Shown here: positions 37,944 through 47,068 of the stretch, one piece after another
Layout of the letters: every line of letters begins with the position of its first letter
Numbering within the stretch: position 1 is the stretch's first letter
Assembly (NCBI RefSeq): GCF_900176385.1
Contig: NZ_FWXN01000012.1
Coordinates: 1 to 64,000 of the forward strand
Source of the DNA: Janibacter indicus
GTDB lineage: Bacteria; Actinomycetota; Actinomycetes; Actinomycetales; Dermatophilaceae
Direction: 5' to 3'
Length of the DNA stretch: 64,000 nt
Position numbers and translations under genes: made by a program
The notes under the pieces: model-generated
Told to the model about the DNA's origin: nothing
Seen by the model: only the letters and a program-made list of their open reading frames with translations
Database searches by the model: none

Positions 37944-39362
37944 GTGTCCCCCTTCGACCTCGCGGAGCTGGTGCGCACCGCGCTGGCGGCCGAGCTCGGT
38001 GACGGGGTGCTCGCCACCGACCCCGACGTCGTGGGGTCCTACTCCACGGACCAGGCGCTCTTCTGCCCCGGCGACGGCGCGGTTGCTCTGGTGCGGGCAC
38101 GGACCGTGGCCGACGTGCAGGCGACGCTGCGGTTCGCGACGCGGCACCGGGTCCCCGTGGTGCCGCAGGGCGCCCGGACCGGGCTGTCCGGCGGGGCCAA
38201 TGCCGTGCCCGGCTGCCTGCTGCTGTCGCTGGAGCGCATGGACCGCGTGCTCGAGATCGACGCGGCCGAGCGGACCGTGACCGTCGAGCCGGGGATCATC
38301 AACCAGGACCTCAAGGACGCGCTCGCCCCGCACGGGCTGTCCTACCCGCCGGACCCGGGCTCGGTCGCGATCTCGTCGATCGGCGGCAACGTCGCGACCA
38401 ATGCCGGCGGGCTGTGCTGCGTGCGCTACGGCGTGACCCGCGACTACGTGCGGCAGCTGCGGGTCGTGCTCGCCGACGGCACGCTCGCCACCTTCGGCAC
38501 GACGACGGCGAAGGGGGTCGCCGGCCTCGACCTGCGCGGCCTGCTCATCGGGTCGGAGGGCACGCTCGGGGTCGTCGTCGAGGTGACGCTGCGGCTCGTC
38601 CCGACCCTGCCGGAGCCGCTCACCGCAGTGGCGACCTTCGCCGACATCCGTTCTGCCGCAGCGACGGTCGCCGACCTCATGGCGTCCGGGGCGCAGCCCA
38701 GCCTCGTGGAGTCGATGGACCGAGCAACCCTGCAGATCCTCGCCGAGTGCGGCTACGGCGACGTCGGCACGGGCGCCGGGGCGATGCTGCTCGTCCAGTC
38801 CGACGGTGGCGGCAGCCTCGAGGCCGCACAGGCGGAGGTCGAGGCGCTGGGGCGCTTCGCGCAGGCGCACGGGGCCCTGGACGTCGCCGTCTCGGACGAC
38901 CCGGCCGACAGCGCGGCCCTGGTGCACATGCGTCGGATGGCCCAGCCCTCCTTCGAGCAGTGGGCTCAGGCGCACGGCGGCGGCCAGCTGCTCGACGACG
39001 TCTGCCTGCCGCGCACCCGACTGCCGGACTTCTACGACCGGCTCGACGCGATCCGCGAGGAGTCCGGCCTGACGATCGCGGTCGCCGCGCACGCCGGCGA
39101 CGGCAACACCCACCCGTCGATCTTCTTCGACACGAGCGACCCCGACAGCATCGCGCGGGCCGATGCGGCCTTCGACGCGATCATGGAGCTCGGTCTCGAG
39201 CTCGGCGGCACGATCACCGGCGAGCACGGCGTCGGGTACCTCAAGCGCCGCTGGCTGGCCCGCGAGCTCGACGACGGCACCCGGCAGGCCCACCTGGCGG
39301 TCAAGGCGGCGCTCGACCCGCTGGGGATCCTCAACCCCGGCAAGATGCTCGCCGACCTCTGA
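37944..39362 (+). CDS. FAD-linked oxidase, GlcD/D-lactate dehydrogenase type
   Basis: 472 residues. PCMH FAD-binding domain (VVPQGARTGLSGGANAVPGC, DPGSVAISSIGGNVATNAGG) and the C-terminal FAD-oxidase domain (AHAGDGNTHPSIFFDTSD, GTITGEHGVGYLKRRWL). Oxidises a 2-hydroxy acid such as glycolate, D-lactate or D-2-hydroxyglutarate; the sequence alone does not say which. GTG 37944 chosen for the GGAG eight bases upstream; GTG 37938 is also possible. A hairpin follows the stop. Confidence 0.9.
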   Translation: MSPFDLAELVRTALAAELGDGVLATDPDVVGSYSTDQALFCPGDGAVALVRARTVADVQATLRFATRHRVPVVPQGARTGLSGGANAVPGCLLLSLERMDRVLEIDAAERTVTVEPGIINQDLKDALAPHGLSYPPDPGSVAISSIGGNVATNAGGLCCVRYGVTRDYVRQLRVVLADGTLATFGTTTAKGVAGLDLRGLLIGSEGTLGVVVEVTLRLVPTLPEPLTAVATFADIRSAAATVADLMASGAQPSLVESMDRATLQILAECGYGDVGTGAGAMLLVQSDGGGSLEAAQAEVEALGRFAQAHGALDVAVSDDPADSAALVHMRRMAQPSFEQWAQAHGGGQLLDDVCLPRTRLPDFYDRLDAIREESGLTIAVAAHAGDGNTHPSIFFDTSDPDSIARADAAFDAIMELGLELGGTITGEHGVGYLKRRWLARELDDGTRQAHLAVKAALDPLGILNPGKMLADL

Positions 39363-39405
39363 CCGAGCCCGCGGCCGCCCGCGAGGCCCGCTCAGGGCTC
39401 GGCAC

Positions 39406-39451
39406 CCCCCTCGAGGCTGCATTGCCCTACGGCAATGCAGCCTCGCGGGGG
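39406..39451 (+). terminator. terminator between the FAD oxidase and radA
   Basis: CGAGGCTGCATTGCC (39412-39426) pairs with its exact complement (39431-39445) over CTAC, and five C-G pairs extend the stem after one mismatch. It lies between the FAD oxidase stop and the radA promoter. Confidence 0.8.
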
Positions 39452-39481
39452 ATGTCGGAGGCGGGACGTAGGTTGGCGGCC

Positions 39482-40879
39482 ATGGCTACCAAGAAGGGCG
39501 GACCGACCTACCGGTGCAGCGAGTGCGGCTGGACCACGGTCAAGTGGGTCGGGCGGTGCGGCGAGTGCCAGGCATGGGGCAGCGTCGACGAGGTCGGCGG
39601 CGCGACGACGCGCACCCTCGCCGCGGCCCGGGTGCAGCGTCCCGCCGTGCCCATCCGGGAGATCGACGGCGAGCAGGCGAGCCACCGGTCGACCGGGGTC
39701 TCGGAGTTCGACCGGGTACTCGGCGGTGGGCTGGTGCCCGGCTCGGTCGTCCTCGTCGCCGGTGAGCCCGGCATCGGCAAGTCGACCCTGCTCCTCGACG
39801 TCTCCGCCCGGGTCGGCGAGACCCGGCGGGTCCTCTACCTCACCGGCGAGGAGTCGGCGGCGCAGGTGCGCGGCCGGGCCGAGCGCATCGGCGCGGTGAC
39901 CGACGGCCTCTACCTCGCCGCCGAGACCGACCTGTCGACCGTGCTCGCGCACATCGCGCAGGTGCAGCCCGACCTCGTCGTCGTCGACTCCGTGCAGACC
40001 ATCGCCTCCAGCGAGGTCGACGGCTCCGCGGGCAATGTCAGCCAGGTGCGCGAGGTCGCCGGGTCGCTCATCCAGGCGGCCAAGGAGGGCGGCTTCGCGA
40101 TGCTGCTCGTCGGCCACGTGACCAAGGACGGCTCGATCGCCGGCCCGCGGGTCCTGGAGCACCTCGTCGACGTCGTCGTGCAGTTCGACGGCGACCGGCA
40201 CACGCGGTTGCGGATGGTGCGCGCGGTGAAGAACCGCTTCGGCCCCACCGACGAGGTCGGGTGCTTCGACCTCACCGACGGCGGCATCATCGGCCTGTCC
40301 GACCCGAGCGGCCTCTTCCTCTCCAGCCGCCACATCAACGTCCCGGGCACCTGTGCGACCGTCACGCTCGAAGGGCGGCGACCGCTCGTCGTCGAGGTGC
40401 AGTCGCTCGTCTCCCCCTCGCAGATCCCCACCCCGCGACGGGCCAACGTCGGCCTCGACAGCGGCCGCCTGGCGATGATCATCGCCGTCCTCGACAAGCG
40501 GGCGGGCGCTCCGATCGGCAACCAGGACACCTACGTCTCCACCGTCGGCGGGGTCAAGATCACCGAGCCCTCCAGCGACCTCGCCGTGGCGATCGCCATC
40601 GCGAGCGCGGTGCTCGACGAGCCGGTGCCACACACCCTCCTCGCGCTCGGCGAGATCGGTCTGAGCGGCGAGGTCCGTCCTGCGGTCGGCGTCGCCCGAC
40701 GGTTGACCGAGGCGGCGCGACTCGGGTTCCGCACCGCGCTCGTGCCCGTGGGCGCGCTGGCCGACGCGACTCCCCCGCCGGGCATGGACGTCGTCGAGGT
40801 CACCGACGTCACGGCCGCCGTCGCCGAGATGCGACGGCGCCACCCCGCGGACAACGTGCGACGCCTGCCCTCGACATAG
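39482..40879 (+). CDS. radA: DNA repair protein RadA
   Basis: 465 residues. N-terminal C4 zinc finger (CSECGWTTVKWVGRCGEC), RecA-like core with Walker A GEPGIGKSTLLL, the RadA-specific KNRFG (RAVKNRFGPTDE) and a C-terminal Lon-protease-like domain. Drives branch migration in recombination. TAGGTT seven bases before the ATG indicates leaderless transcription. First gene of radA-disA-propeller-mutY. Confidence 0.97.
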   Translation: MATKKGGPTYRCSECGWTTVKWVGRCGECQAWGSVDEVGGATTRTLAAARVQRPAVPIREIDGEQASHRSTGVSEFDRVLGGGLVPGSVVLVAGEPGIGKSTLLLDVSARVGETRRVLYLTGEESAAQVRGRAERIGAVTDGLYLAAETDLSTVLAHIAQVQPDLVVVDSVQTIASSEVDGSAGNVSQVREVAGSLIQAAKEGGFAMLLVGHVTKDGSIAGPRVLEHLVDVVVQFDGDRHTRLRMVRAVKNRFGPTDEVGCFDLTDGGIIGLSDPSGLFLSSRHINVPGTCATVTLEGRRPLVVEVQSLVSPSQIPTPRRANVGLDSGRLAMIIAVLDKRAGAPIGNQDTYVSTVGGVKITEPSSDLAVAIAIASAVLDEPVPHTLLALGEIGLSGEVRPAVGVARRLTEAARLGFRTALVPVGALADATPPPGMDVVEVTDVTAAVAEMRRRHPADNVRRLPST

Positions 40880-40888
40880 ACTCCCTGC

Positions 40889-41965
40889 GTGGCCGACTCA
40901 GACGACGACCTCTTCCGCACGACCCTCGCCGCGGTCGCGCCGGGCACCGTCCTGCGCGACGGGCTCGAGCGCATCCTGCGCGGCAACACCGGAGCGCTCG
41001 TCGTCCTCGGGCACGACAAGCTCGTCGAGTCGCTGTGCACCGGCGGCTTCGACGTCAACATCGAGTTCTCCGCCACCCGCCTGCGGGAGCTGGCCAAGAT
41101 GGACGGCGCGGTCGTCGTCGACGCCGGCGTCTCCCGGATCCTCAAGGCGGCCGTCCAGCTCGTGCCCGACCCGAGCATCGAGACCCTCGAGAGCGGCACC
41201 CGTCACCGCACCGCCGAGCGGGTCGCGCGGCAGACCGGCTACCCCGTCGTCTCGGTCAGCCAGTCGATGCACATCATCGCCCTCTACGTCGACGGCCGGC
41301 GGCACGTGCTCCGCACGACGCCCGAGCTGACCTCCCAGGCCAACCAGGCCGTGCAGACCCTCGAGCGCTACACGACCCGCCTCAACGAGGTCACCGGCTC
41401 CCTGTCGGCCCTCGAGATCGAGGACCTCGTCACGGTCCGCGACGTCGCCATCGTCCTCCAGCGGCTCGAGATGGTCCGCCGCATCCACGCCGAGATCGCC
41501 GAGTACGTCCTCGAGCTCGGCATCGACGGACGCCTGCTCACCCTCCAGCTCGAGGAGCTGACCGCGGGTCTCGACGACGACCTGCACGCCGTGGTCCTCG
41601 ACTACCTCGACCCGGCCGGCCCGGTCGCCGACGTCGACGGGGTCCTGACCAACCTCTCGGCGCTCGACGCGACCGAGCTGCTCGACCTCGGCCACGTGGC
41701 CAAGGCGCTCGGCTTCGCCATCGTCGGAGAGTCCCTCGACGCATCGGTCAGCCCGCGCGGACTGCGCATCCTCGGCAAGATCCCGCGCCTGCCGGGCGCG
41801 ATCATCGACCGCCTCGTCGAGCACTTCGGCTCGCTGCAGCGACTGCTCGCCGCCGGCATCGACGACCTCATGGCCGTCGACGGTGTCGGTGAGCTGCGCG
41901 CCCGCACCGTGCGCGAAGGCCTGTCCCGACTCGCCGAGAGCTCGATCCTCGAGCGCTACGTGTGA
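40889..41965 (+). CDS. disA: DNA integrity scanning diadenylate cyclase
   Basis: 358 residues. DAC domain with the active-site DGA (KMDGAVVVDAG) and RHRTAER, a helical spine, and a C-terminal HhH DNA-binding domain (LLAAGIDDLMAVDGVGELRARTV). Makes cyclic di-AMP and pauses at branched DNA; RadA is known to inhibit DisA, matching the adjacency. TAGACT, formed with the radA stop codon TAG, lies six bases before the GTG, so disA could also be transcribed alone. Confidence 0.97.
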   Translation: MADSDDDLFRTTLAAVAPGTVLRDGLERILRGNTGALVVLGHDKLVESLCTGGFDVNIEFSATRLRELAKMDGAVVVDAGVSRILKAAVQLVPDPSIETLESGTRHRTAERVARQTGYPVVSVSQSMHIIALYVDGRRHVLRTTPELTSQANQAVQTLERYTTRLNEVTGSLSALEIEDLVTVRDVAIVLQRLEMVRRIHAEIAEYVLELGIDGRLLTLQLEELTAGLDDDLHAVVLDYLDPAGPVADVDGVLTNLSALDATELLDLGHVAKALGFAIVGESLDASVSPRGLRILGKIPRLPGAIIDRLVEHFGSLQRLLAAGIDDLMAVDGVGELRARTVREGLSRLAESSILERYV

Positions 41966-43257
41966 CCCGCTTCCTCGTCTCGCTGCTCGCCGGGGTGCTC
42001 GTCATCGCCGGCGCCTGGGTCGGCTGGACCCGGCCCGGCAGCGTCGACGAGCTCATCGCCCGCACCGCCGACCGCACCGTCGAGCCCTCCGGAGCCCCGA
42101 TCGGCATGGGGCACGAGCCGCGCGGGTCCCGCACTGCCCGGACCGGCGCGCCCGTGACGCCTCCACCGGCGGCGGGGTCCCCCCTTCGTCCAGCACGGGG
42201 TGCGGCCATCGACCCCCGCGGCACCGACCCCGGTCGCGCCTGCTCGGTCCCCGCACCCACCGATGCACGGGGCATGGACGCGCTCTTCGCCCAGCTCGAC
42301 GGGGAGCCGCGGCTGCAGGGCGGCGACCACGGCGGATCGGTGCGCCTCGCCGACGGGCGCACGATGTTCGTCTTCGGTGACACGATCCGCGACACCGACG
42401 TCGTCTCGCCCTTCATGGTCCGCAACTCCGTGCTCGTGTCCAACGGCGGCTGCCTGCGCGCGATGCGCGCCGACGACGACGGCGCCGTGATCCCCGACGA
42501 GGGCGACACCGGCTACTGGCCGATGTCGCTGCGGGCACGGGCCGTGTCCGGCGGCACCCGGGTCGAGGTCATCACCGCGGCCGTCCGCGATCTCGGGGGC
42601 CGTGACTTCGAGACCGTCGGCTCCGGCCTGGCGACCTTCGACGTCCCGACCAACCGCATGCCCAAGCTCGTCTCCCACGAGCCGCTCACCCCGACCACGG
42701 CCGACCCGACGGTGCCGACCTGGGGTGCCGCGATGTGGGAGAGCGGGTCGTGGACCTATGTCTTCGGCACGGCGAGCAATGCCGACAAGACGACCGACGG
42801 CTGGGCCCTGCACGTCGCGCGGGTGCCGTCGAGCCACCTCGCCGACCCCTCCCGCTGGCAGTACTGGGACGGCTCCGGCTGGGTCTCCGGGCGGCCCGAC
42901 GACCAGCCGGCACAGGCCGGGCGACTCATCGGGCCCGACGACGGGGTCTCCCACGTCCTCGGCGTGGTCGAGGACGACGGGTCCTGGTACGCGATCAGCA
43001 AGGAGGGAGACTTCACCGGCGACTCGCTCACCGTGTGGAAGGCGCCCACCGTCACCGGCCCCTGGACCGCGCACCCGGTCCGCGACCTCGAGAGCACGAG
43101 CCGCACGCTGCGCTACACGCCGCTGCCCCACCCCGACCTGAGGATGGGCTCGGGCAAGCTGCTCGTCTCGTGGTCCGAGTCGCCGACGACGAGCGGCCCC
43201 TACCACCGCGACCCATCGCTCTACCGACCGCGATTCACCGAGGTGGACCTGCCGTGA
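41962..43257 (+). CDS. secreted or membrane-anchored beta-propeller protein (DUF4185-like)
   Basis: 431 residues: one N-terminal hydrophobic helix (FLVSLLAGVLVIAGAWVGW), a Pro-rich linker, then a propeller-like part with RLADGRTMFVFGDTIRDTD, YWPMSLRARAV, WTYVFGTASNADKT, WYAISKEGDFTGDSLTVWKAP. The VFGDT pattern is that of DUF4185 / five-bladed glycosidase-like propellers. No catalytic set can be named. It overlaps disA (GTGA) and mutY (GTGA), so it is tied by translation to repair genes despite being extracytoplasmic. Confidence 0.72.
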   Translation: MTRFLVSLLAGVLVIAGAWVGWTRPGSVDELIARTADRTVEPSGAPIGMGHEPRGSRTARTGAPVTPPPAAGSPLRPARGAAIDPRGTDPGRACSVPAPTDARGMDALFAQLDGEPRLQGGDHGGSVRLADGRTMFVFGDTIRDTDVVSPFMVRNSVLVSNGGCLRAMRADDDGAVIPDEGDTGYWPMSLRARAVSGGTRVEVITAAVRDLGGRDFETVGSGLATFDVPTNRMPKLVSHEPLTPTTADPTVPTWGAAMWESGSWTYVFGTASNADKTTDGWALHVARVPSSHLADPSRWQYWDGSGWVSGRPDDQPAQAGRLIGPDDGVSHVLGVVEDDGSWYAISKEGDFTGDSLTVWKAPTVTGPWTAHPVRDLESTSRTLRYTPLPHPDLRMGSGKLLVSWSESPTTSGPYHRDPSLYRPRFTEVDLP

Positions 43258-44147
43258 GTCCCGAGGTGACCGGAGCCGGTCCCCGGCTGCACGCCGCCGT
43301 GCTCGCGTGGTTCGACGAGGTCGGCCGCGACCTGCCCTGGCGCGACCCCGACTGCTCGCCGTGGGGCGTCTACCTCTCCGAGGTGATGTCCCAGCAGACT
43401 CCTGTCGCCCGGGTGCTGCCGGTCTGGGAACGCTGGCTCGAGCGGTGGCCGACCCCTGCCGACCTCGCCGCCGACTCCCCCGGCGAGGCGGTGCGCATGT
43501 GGGACCGGCTCGGCTACCCCCGTCGGGCGCTGCGGCTGTGGGAGTCGGCGGCGGCGATGGTCGAGCGGCACGACGGTCAGGTCCCGCGCGACCACGACGA
43601 CCTGCTCGCACTGCCGGGTGTCGGGCCCTACACGGCGGCGGCCGTCGCCTCCTTCGCCTTCGGTGACCCGCGCACCGTCGTCGACACCAATGTCCGCCGG
43701 GTCCTCGCCCGGACCGTGAGCGGCACGCAGCACGCGGCGCCGGCACTCACCGCTGCCGAGATGCGTCTGGCCGATGCCTCGATGCCCGCCGACCGCGACA
43801 CGGCCAACCGGTGGAATGCCGCCTCGATGGAGCTCGGCGCGCTCGTGTGCACCGCCCGCGCGCCCCGCTGCGACGACTGCCCGGTGAGCCACCTGTGCGC
43901 CTGGCAGCTCGCCGGTCGTCCCGAGCACGACGGTCCGCCCCGGCGCGGGCAGGCCTGGCACGGCACCGACCGGCAGGTGCGCGGGCGCATCGTGCAGCTG
44001 CTGCGCGAGAGCCCCGACCCGGTGGCACGGGACGATCTCGACAGCACCTGGCCGGACGACCCGGCCAAGGTCGAGCGGTGTCTCGCCGGGCTCGTGGAGG
44101 ACGGCCTTGTCGAGCCGGCCGCAGGCGGCTACGTCCTGCCGAGGTGA
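43254..44147 (+). CDS. mutY: A/G-specific adenine DNA glycosylase
   Basis: 297 residues. MSQQTPVARV, HhH LPGVGPYTAAAVASFAFG, catalytic Asp in VVDTNVRRVLAR, and a 4Fe-4S loop C-x6-C-x2-C-x5-C (CTARAPRCDDCPVSHLC). Removes A opposite 8-oxoG. The C-terminal NUDIX-like domain of enterobacterial MutY is replaced by a short winged-helix-like tail, as in other actinobacteria. GTG start overlapping the previous stop. Confidence 0.95.
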   Translation: MSPEVTGAGPRLHAAVLAWFDEVGRDLPWRDPDCSPWGVYLSEVMSQQTPVARVLPVWERWLERWPTPADLAADSPGEAVRMWDRLGYPRRALRLWESAAAMVERHDGQVPRDHDDLLALPGVGPYTAAAVASFAFGDPRTVVDTNVRRVLARTVSGTQHAAPALTAAEMRLADASMPADRDTANRWNAASMELGALVCTARAPRCDDCPVSHLCAWQLAGRPEHDGPPRRGQAWHGTDRQVRGRIVQLLRESPDPVARDDLDSTWPDDPAKVERCLAGLVEDGLVEPAAGGYVLPR

Positions 44148-44159
44148 GAGGGCTCACCT
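44142..44159 (+). terminator. hairpin over the mutY stop codon
   Basis: AGGTGAG (44142-44148) and CTCACCT (44153-44159) pair over AGGG; the mutY TGA is inside the left arm. Short, but of the same type as those at 11221 and 47014. Confidence 0.5.
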
Positions 44160-44175
44160 TCGCCTGGCCTGGGGC

Positions 44176-44673
44176 TCAGAGTTGGCGGAGCATGCGCGTG
44201 TTGCCCAGGGTGTTGGGCTTGACCCGCTCGAGGTCGAGGAACTCGGCGACGCCCTCGTCGTAGGAGCGCAGCAGCTCGACGTAGACCTCGGGGTCGACGG
44301 CCTGCCCCTCGATCTCGGTGAAGCCGTGCCGGGTGAAGAAGTCGACCTCGAAGGTCAGGCAGAAGAGACGCTCGACCCCGAGCTCGACGGCGTCCTGGGC
44401 CAGCGTCTCGAGCAGCGCGCCCCCGACACCGTGCCCCAGGTGGTCGGCCGAGACGGCGAGCGTGCGGATCTCGGCCAGGTCGTCCCACATGACGTGCAGG
44501 GCCCCGCAGCCGACCACACGACCGTCGATCTCGGCGACGCGGAACTCCTGCAGACCCTCGAAGTAGGCCACCGTGTCCTTGCTGACGAGGACCCGTCGCT
44601 CGGCGAGCGGGGCGACGAGGGCACGGATCTCGCGCACGTCGGCGGTGCGCGCACGTCGGATGGTCACGGTCAC
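44176..44673 (-). CDS. argA: amino-acid N-acetyltransferase (short ArgA type)
   Basis: 165 residues, single GNAT domain: VTIRRARTADVREIRALVAPLAERRVLVSKD, acetyl-CoA loop GHGVGGALLETLAQDAV, RLFCLTFEVDFFTRHGF and the closing RSYDEGVAEFLDLERVKPNTLGN. This is the actinobacterial N-acetylglutamate synthase of the Rv2747 type, first step of arginine synthesis. GTG start six bases after TAGGTT; that -10 lies inside the terminator stem of the neighbouring gene. Confidence 0.85.
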   Translation of the reverse strand: MTVTIRRARTADVREIRALVAPLAERRVLVSKDTVAYFEGLQEFRVAEIDGRVVGCGALHVMWDDLAEIRTLAVSADHLGHGVGGALLETLAQDAVELGVERLFCLTFEVDFFTRHGFTEIEGQAVDPEVYVELLRSYDEGVAEFLDLERVKPNTLGNTRMLRQL

Positions 44674-44680
44674 CGGACAA

Positions 44681-44715
44681 ACCTACGCCCCCGCCTGCGA
44701 GGCGGGGGCGTAGGT
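44681..44715 (-). terminator. terminator of the LVIVD gene overlapping the argA promoter
   Basis: ACCTACGCCCCCGCC (44681-44695) and its exact complement (44701-44715) pair over a five-base loop, 34 bases after the LVIVD gene stop. The argA -10 box (minus strand, 44680-44685) lies within the left arm. Confidence 0.75.
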
Positions 44716-44749
44716 CAGGTGCTCCGGAGAGTGGTGGCGCGAAGGGGGC

Positions 44750-46174
44750 TCAGCGCACCGTGTACTTCGGCTGCGACTGGGCGTTGAACTCGTCCATGAT
44801 GACGCGGTCGGCCTTCTTCGTCGCCTTGTCGTTGAACTTCAGCACGTCGAACCCGCGGGCGATGTCCGACGAGTAGAGGTGACCGTTGTAGTAGTAGGTC
44901 GACCACGTGCCACCGGTGCCCTCCTCGACGGGCAGCGGCCCGCGCTCGAAGTAGCCCAGCTCCTTGGGGTTCTTGGAGTCGGTGAAGTCCCAGACGCTCA
45001 CGCCGCCCTGGTACCAGGACTGGACCATGATGTCGCGACCGGCGACGGGGATGATCGAGCCGTTGTGCGCGACGCAGTTCTCGGTCTCGGTCTGGTGGCG
45101 CGCGATCTTGTAGTACGACTGGAAGGTCAGCTTGCCGAGCTTCGACAGCTTGTAGATCGCGTTGGCACCGCGGTTGGGTCCGATGTCGGTGTTGCACGTC
45201 GGGGCCCCCCCGCCGCCGAGCTCGTCGGTGAAGACGACCTTGGTCGCGTCGGCGTTGAAGGTGGCCGAGTGCCAGAAGGCGAAGTTCTCGTTGTCCTGGA
45301 CGCGCTCGATGACGCGGGGCTGCTCCGGCGCCGAGATGTCCATGATGATGCCGTCACCCATGCAGGCACCGGCCGCGAGGTTCTTGTGCGGCAGGGCGGT
45401 GATGTCGTGGCAGCCGGTTGTGGCGGAGCGGCCGGCGATCGGGGTCGGGCCCTCGCCACCGGGGTTGCCGCCGTCGGGGAAGAGGTTGGGCGTCGCGATG
45501 ACCTCGGACTTCGTCGGCTCCGCCTTGTCGACCTTGACGATGGAGATCAGGTCGTGCGGGGTCTGGCAGTCCGGGTACTGGTCGCGGGGCGAGTAGCTCG
45601 ACACGTAGAGGTAGTCGTTGCCCTTGGTCTTGCCCTTGCCCGGCACGAGCGTGTGCGTGTGCGAGCCGCAGGCCGTCTCGACCGACTTGATGTACTTGGG
45701 GTTCTCCAGGTCGGAGATGTCGAAGATCTTGATGCCCTCCCAGCTGTCCTTGATCGTCGCCGACTGCGAGGTCGACTCGCAGGAGTCGTCGCTGCGGGAG
45801 GAGTCCGTGGACAGGTAGAGCAGGTCGCCCGAGACGGTGATGTCGTTCTGGCTGCCCGGGCACTTCACCTGGACGATGGTCTTGGGCTTGCGGGGGTTGC
45901 GGACGTCGACGACCGAGAAGCCGTCGTAGTTGCCGATGAAGGCCTTGTCGTCCTGGAAGGCGAGGTCGGTCCCGACCCCCTCGGCCAGCACACCCGACGG
46001 CGCGATGTTGGCCAGGTGCTTGACGTTCTTGCTGCGGCCGATCTCGTCGGTGGCCAGGTCCGTCCCGGACACGCCGATCCGGTCGTCGGGGCCCTTCGCG
46101 GTGGCGGTGCCGATGCCGGCGCCGGAGAGTGCCACGGCGGCTGCTGCCGCGATGGCCAGGATGGGTCTGCGCAT
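44750..46174 (-). CDS. secreted LVIVD-repeat beta-propeller protein
   Basis: 474 residues: signal peptide RRPILAIAAAAAVALSGAGIGTATA, then repeated units such as FSVVDVRNPRKPKTIVQVKCPG, IKIFDISDLENPKYIKSV, IIMDISAPEQPRVIERV and VSVWDFTDSKNPKELGYF, the LVIVD repeat pattern that builds a seven-bladed propeller. Cys pairs (CGSHTH, CQTPHD, CHDITALP, CNTD) suggest disulfides outside the cell. GGAGG lies just upstream of the ATG. Function unknown; divergent from the DUF305 lipoprotein. Confidence 0.82.
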   Translation of the reverse strand: MRRPILAIAAAAAVALSGAGIGTATAKGPDDRIGVSGTDLATDEIGRSKNVKHLANIAPSGVLAEGVGTDLAFQDDKAFIGNYDGFSVVDVRNPRKPKTIVQVKCPGSQNDITVSGDLLYLSTDSSRSDDSCESTSQSATIKDSWEGIKIFDISDLENPKYIKSVETACGSHTHTLVPGKGKTKGNDYLYVSSYSPRDQYPDCQTPHDLISIVKVDKAEPTKSEVIATPNLFPDGGNPGGEGPTPIAGRSATTGCHDITALPHKNLAAGACMGDGIIMDISAPEQPRVIERVQDNENFAFWHSATFNADATKVVFTDELGGGGAPTCNTDIGPNRGANAIYKLSKLGKLTFQSYYKIARHQTETENCVAHNGSIIPVAGRDIMVQSWYQGGVSVWDFTDSKNPKELGYFERGPLPVEEGTGGTWSTYYYNGHLYSSDIARGFDVLKFNDKATKKADRVIMDEFNAQSQPKYTVR

Positions 46175-46357
46175 AATTCCTCCACGGTGGCGTCCCTCGG
46201 GGCGGGGTGTGCCCCGACGGGGGTAGGGACACCTTGTCGCGACCTGACGCATCCGCGGCCCCGGACCAGCCCCCGGTTTGGTCAGGACATCGTCAGGTCC
46301 GACCGTGCGGGCCGCTGGCGGACCCACGGACGTCGAAGGGCGATTACCGTCGGCCTC

Positions 46358-47026
46358 GTGATCCGCCGCCTCTCCCCCTTCGTCCTCGCCGCCGCCCTCA
46401 CCCTGGGCGCCTGCAGCGGTGACGACGCCCCCACGTCCACGGCCACCTCTCCCGACGCACCGGTCCTGCAGCCCGGCACCCCCGGGGAGCCCAACTCGTC
46501 GCTGTCCGGCACCTCCGCGGTGGCGACGCCGTCGGCGAGCCACAACCAGGCCGACGTCGACTTCCTCCAGGACATGATCGTCCACCACGCGCAGGCGGTC
46601 GTCATGGGCGACATCGTCAAGGGGCGCCTCACCGACAAGAGCGTGCGCGGCATCGCCAGCCGGATCAGCGACGAGCAGAAGCCGGAGATGAAGGGCATGT
46701 CCACGACCCTGCGGTCGTGGGGCGAGAAGGTCCCCATCGAGGCGAGCAACCCCGGCGGCAGCGGTCATGGCGCCCATGCCGACCACTCCGGCATGCCCGG
46801 GATGGCGACCCGAGCCCAGCTGGACGAGCTGCGTCGGGCGAAGGGGGCCGACGTCGACCGGCTCTACCTCGACCTCATGGTCAAGCACCACGAGGGCGCC
46901 CTCGAGATGTGCAAGACCCTGGGCACAAAGGGCTCCGACGAGCGCACCGGCGAGCTCGGCGACGACATCAACGTCACCCAGACCAAGCAGATCGCGCAGA
47001 TGAAGGACATGCGGCGGCGCCTGTGA
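46358..47026 (+). CDS. DUF305 family lipoprotein
   Basis: 222 residues. Lipobox RRLSPFVLAAALTLGACSG, a Ser/Thr/Pro tether, then two DUF305 halves with HNQADVDFLQDMIVHHAQAV and LYLDLMVKHHEGALEM: paired HH motifs of this ferritin-like helical family. Some members bind copper or other metals; the Met/His-rich centre (HGAHADHSGMPGM) agrees. GTG start seven bases after TACCGT. The stop is inside a 15-pair hairpin. Confidence 0.88.
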   Translation: MIRRLSPFVLAAALTLGACSGDDAPTSTATSPDAPVLQPGTPGEPNSSLSGTSAVATPSASHNQADVDFLQDMIVHHAQAVVMGDIVKGRLTDKSVRGIASRISDEQKPEMKGMSTTLRSWGEKVPIEASNPGGSGHGAHADHSGMPGMATRAQLDELRRAKGADVDRLYLDLMVKHHEGALEMCKTLGTKGSDERTGELGDDINVTQTKQIAQMKDMRRRL

Positions 47027-47048
47027 CCGAGCCGGTCACAGGCGCCGC
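47014..47048 (+). terminator. terminator hairpin containing the DUF305 stop
   Basis: GCGGCGCCTGTGACC (47014-47028) and its exact complement (47034-47048) pair over GAGCC. The TGA stop is within the left arm, so the last codons of the gene encode half of the terminator. Confidence 0.8.
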
Positions 47049-47068
47049 GCCGTGGGACGAAGGGGGCC

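Noticed and set aside
40877-40882. TAGACT as a dedicated disA promoter
   Set aside because: It is formed partly by the radA stop codon and the gap to disA is nine bases, so co-transcription with radA explains expression; kept only as a possible secondary start.
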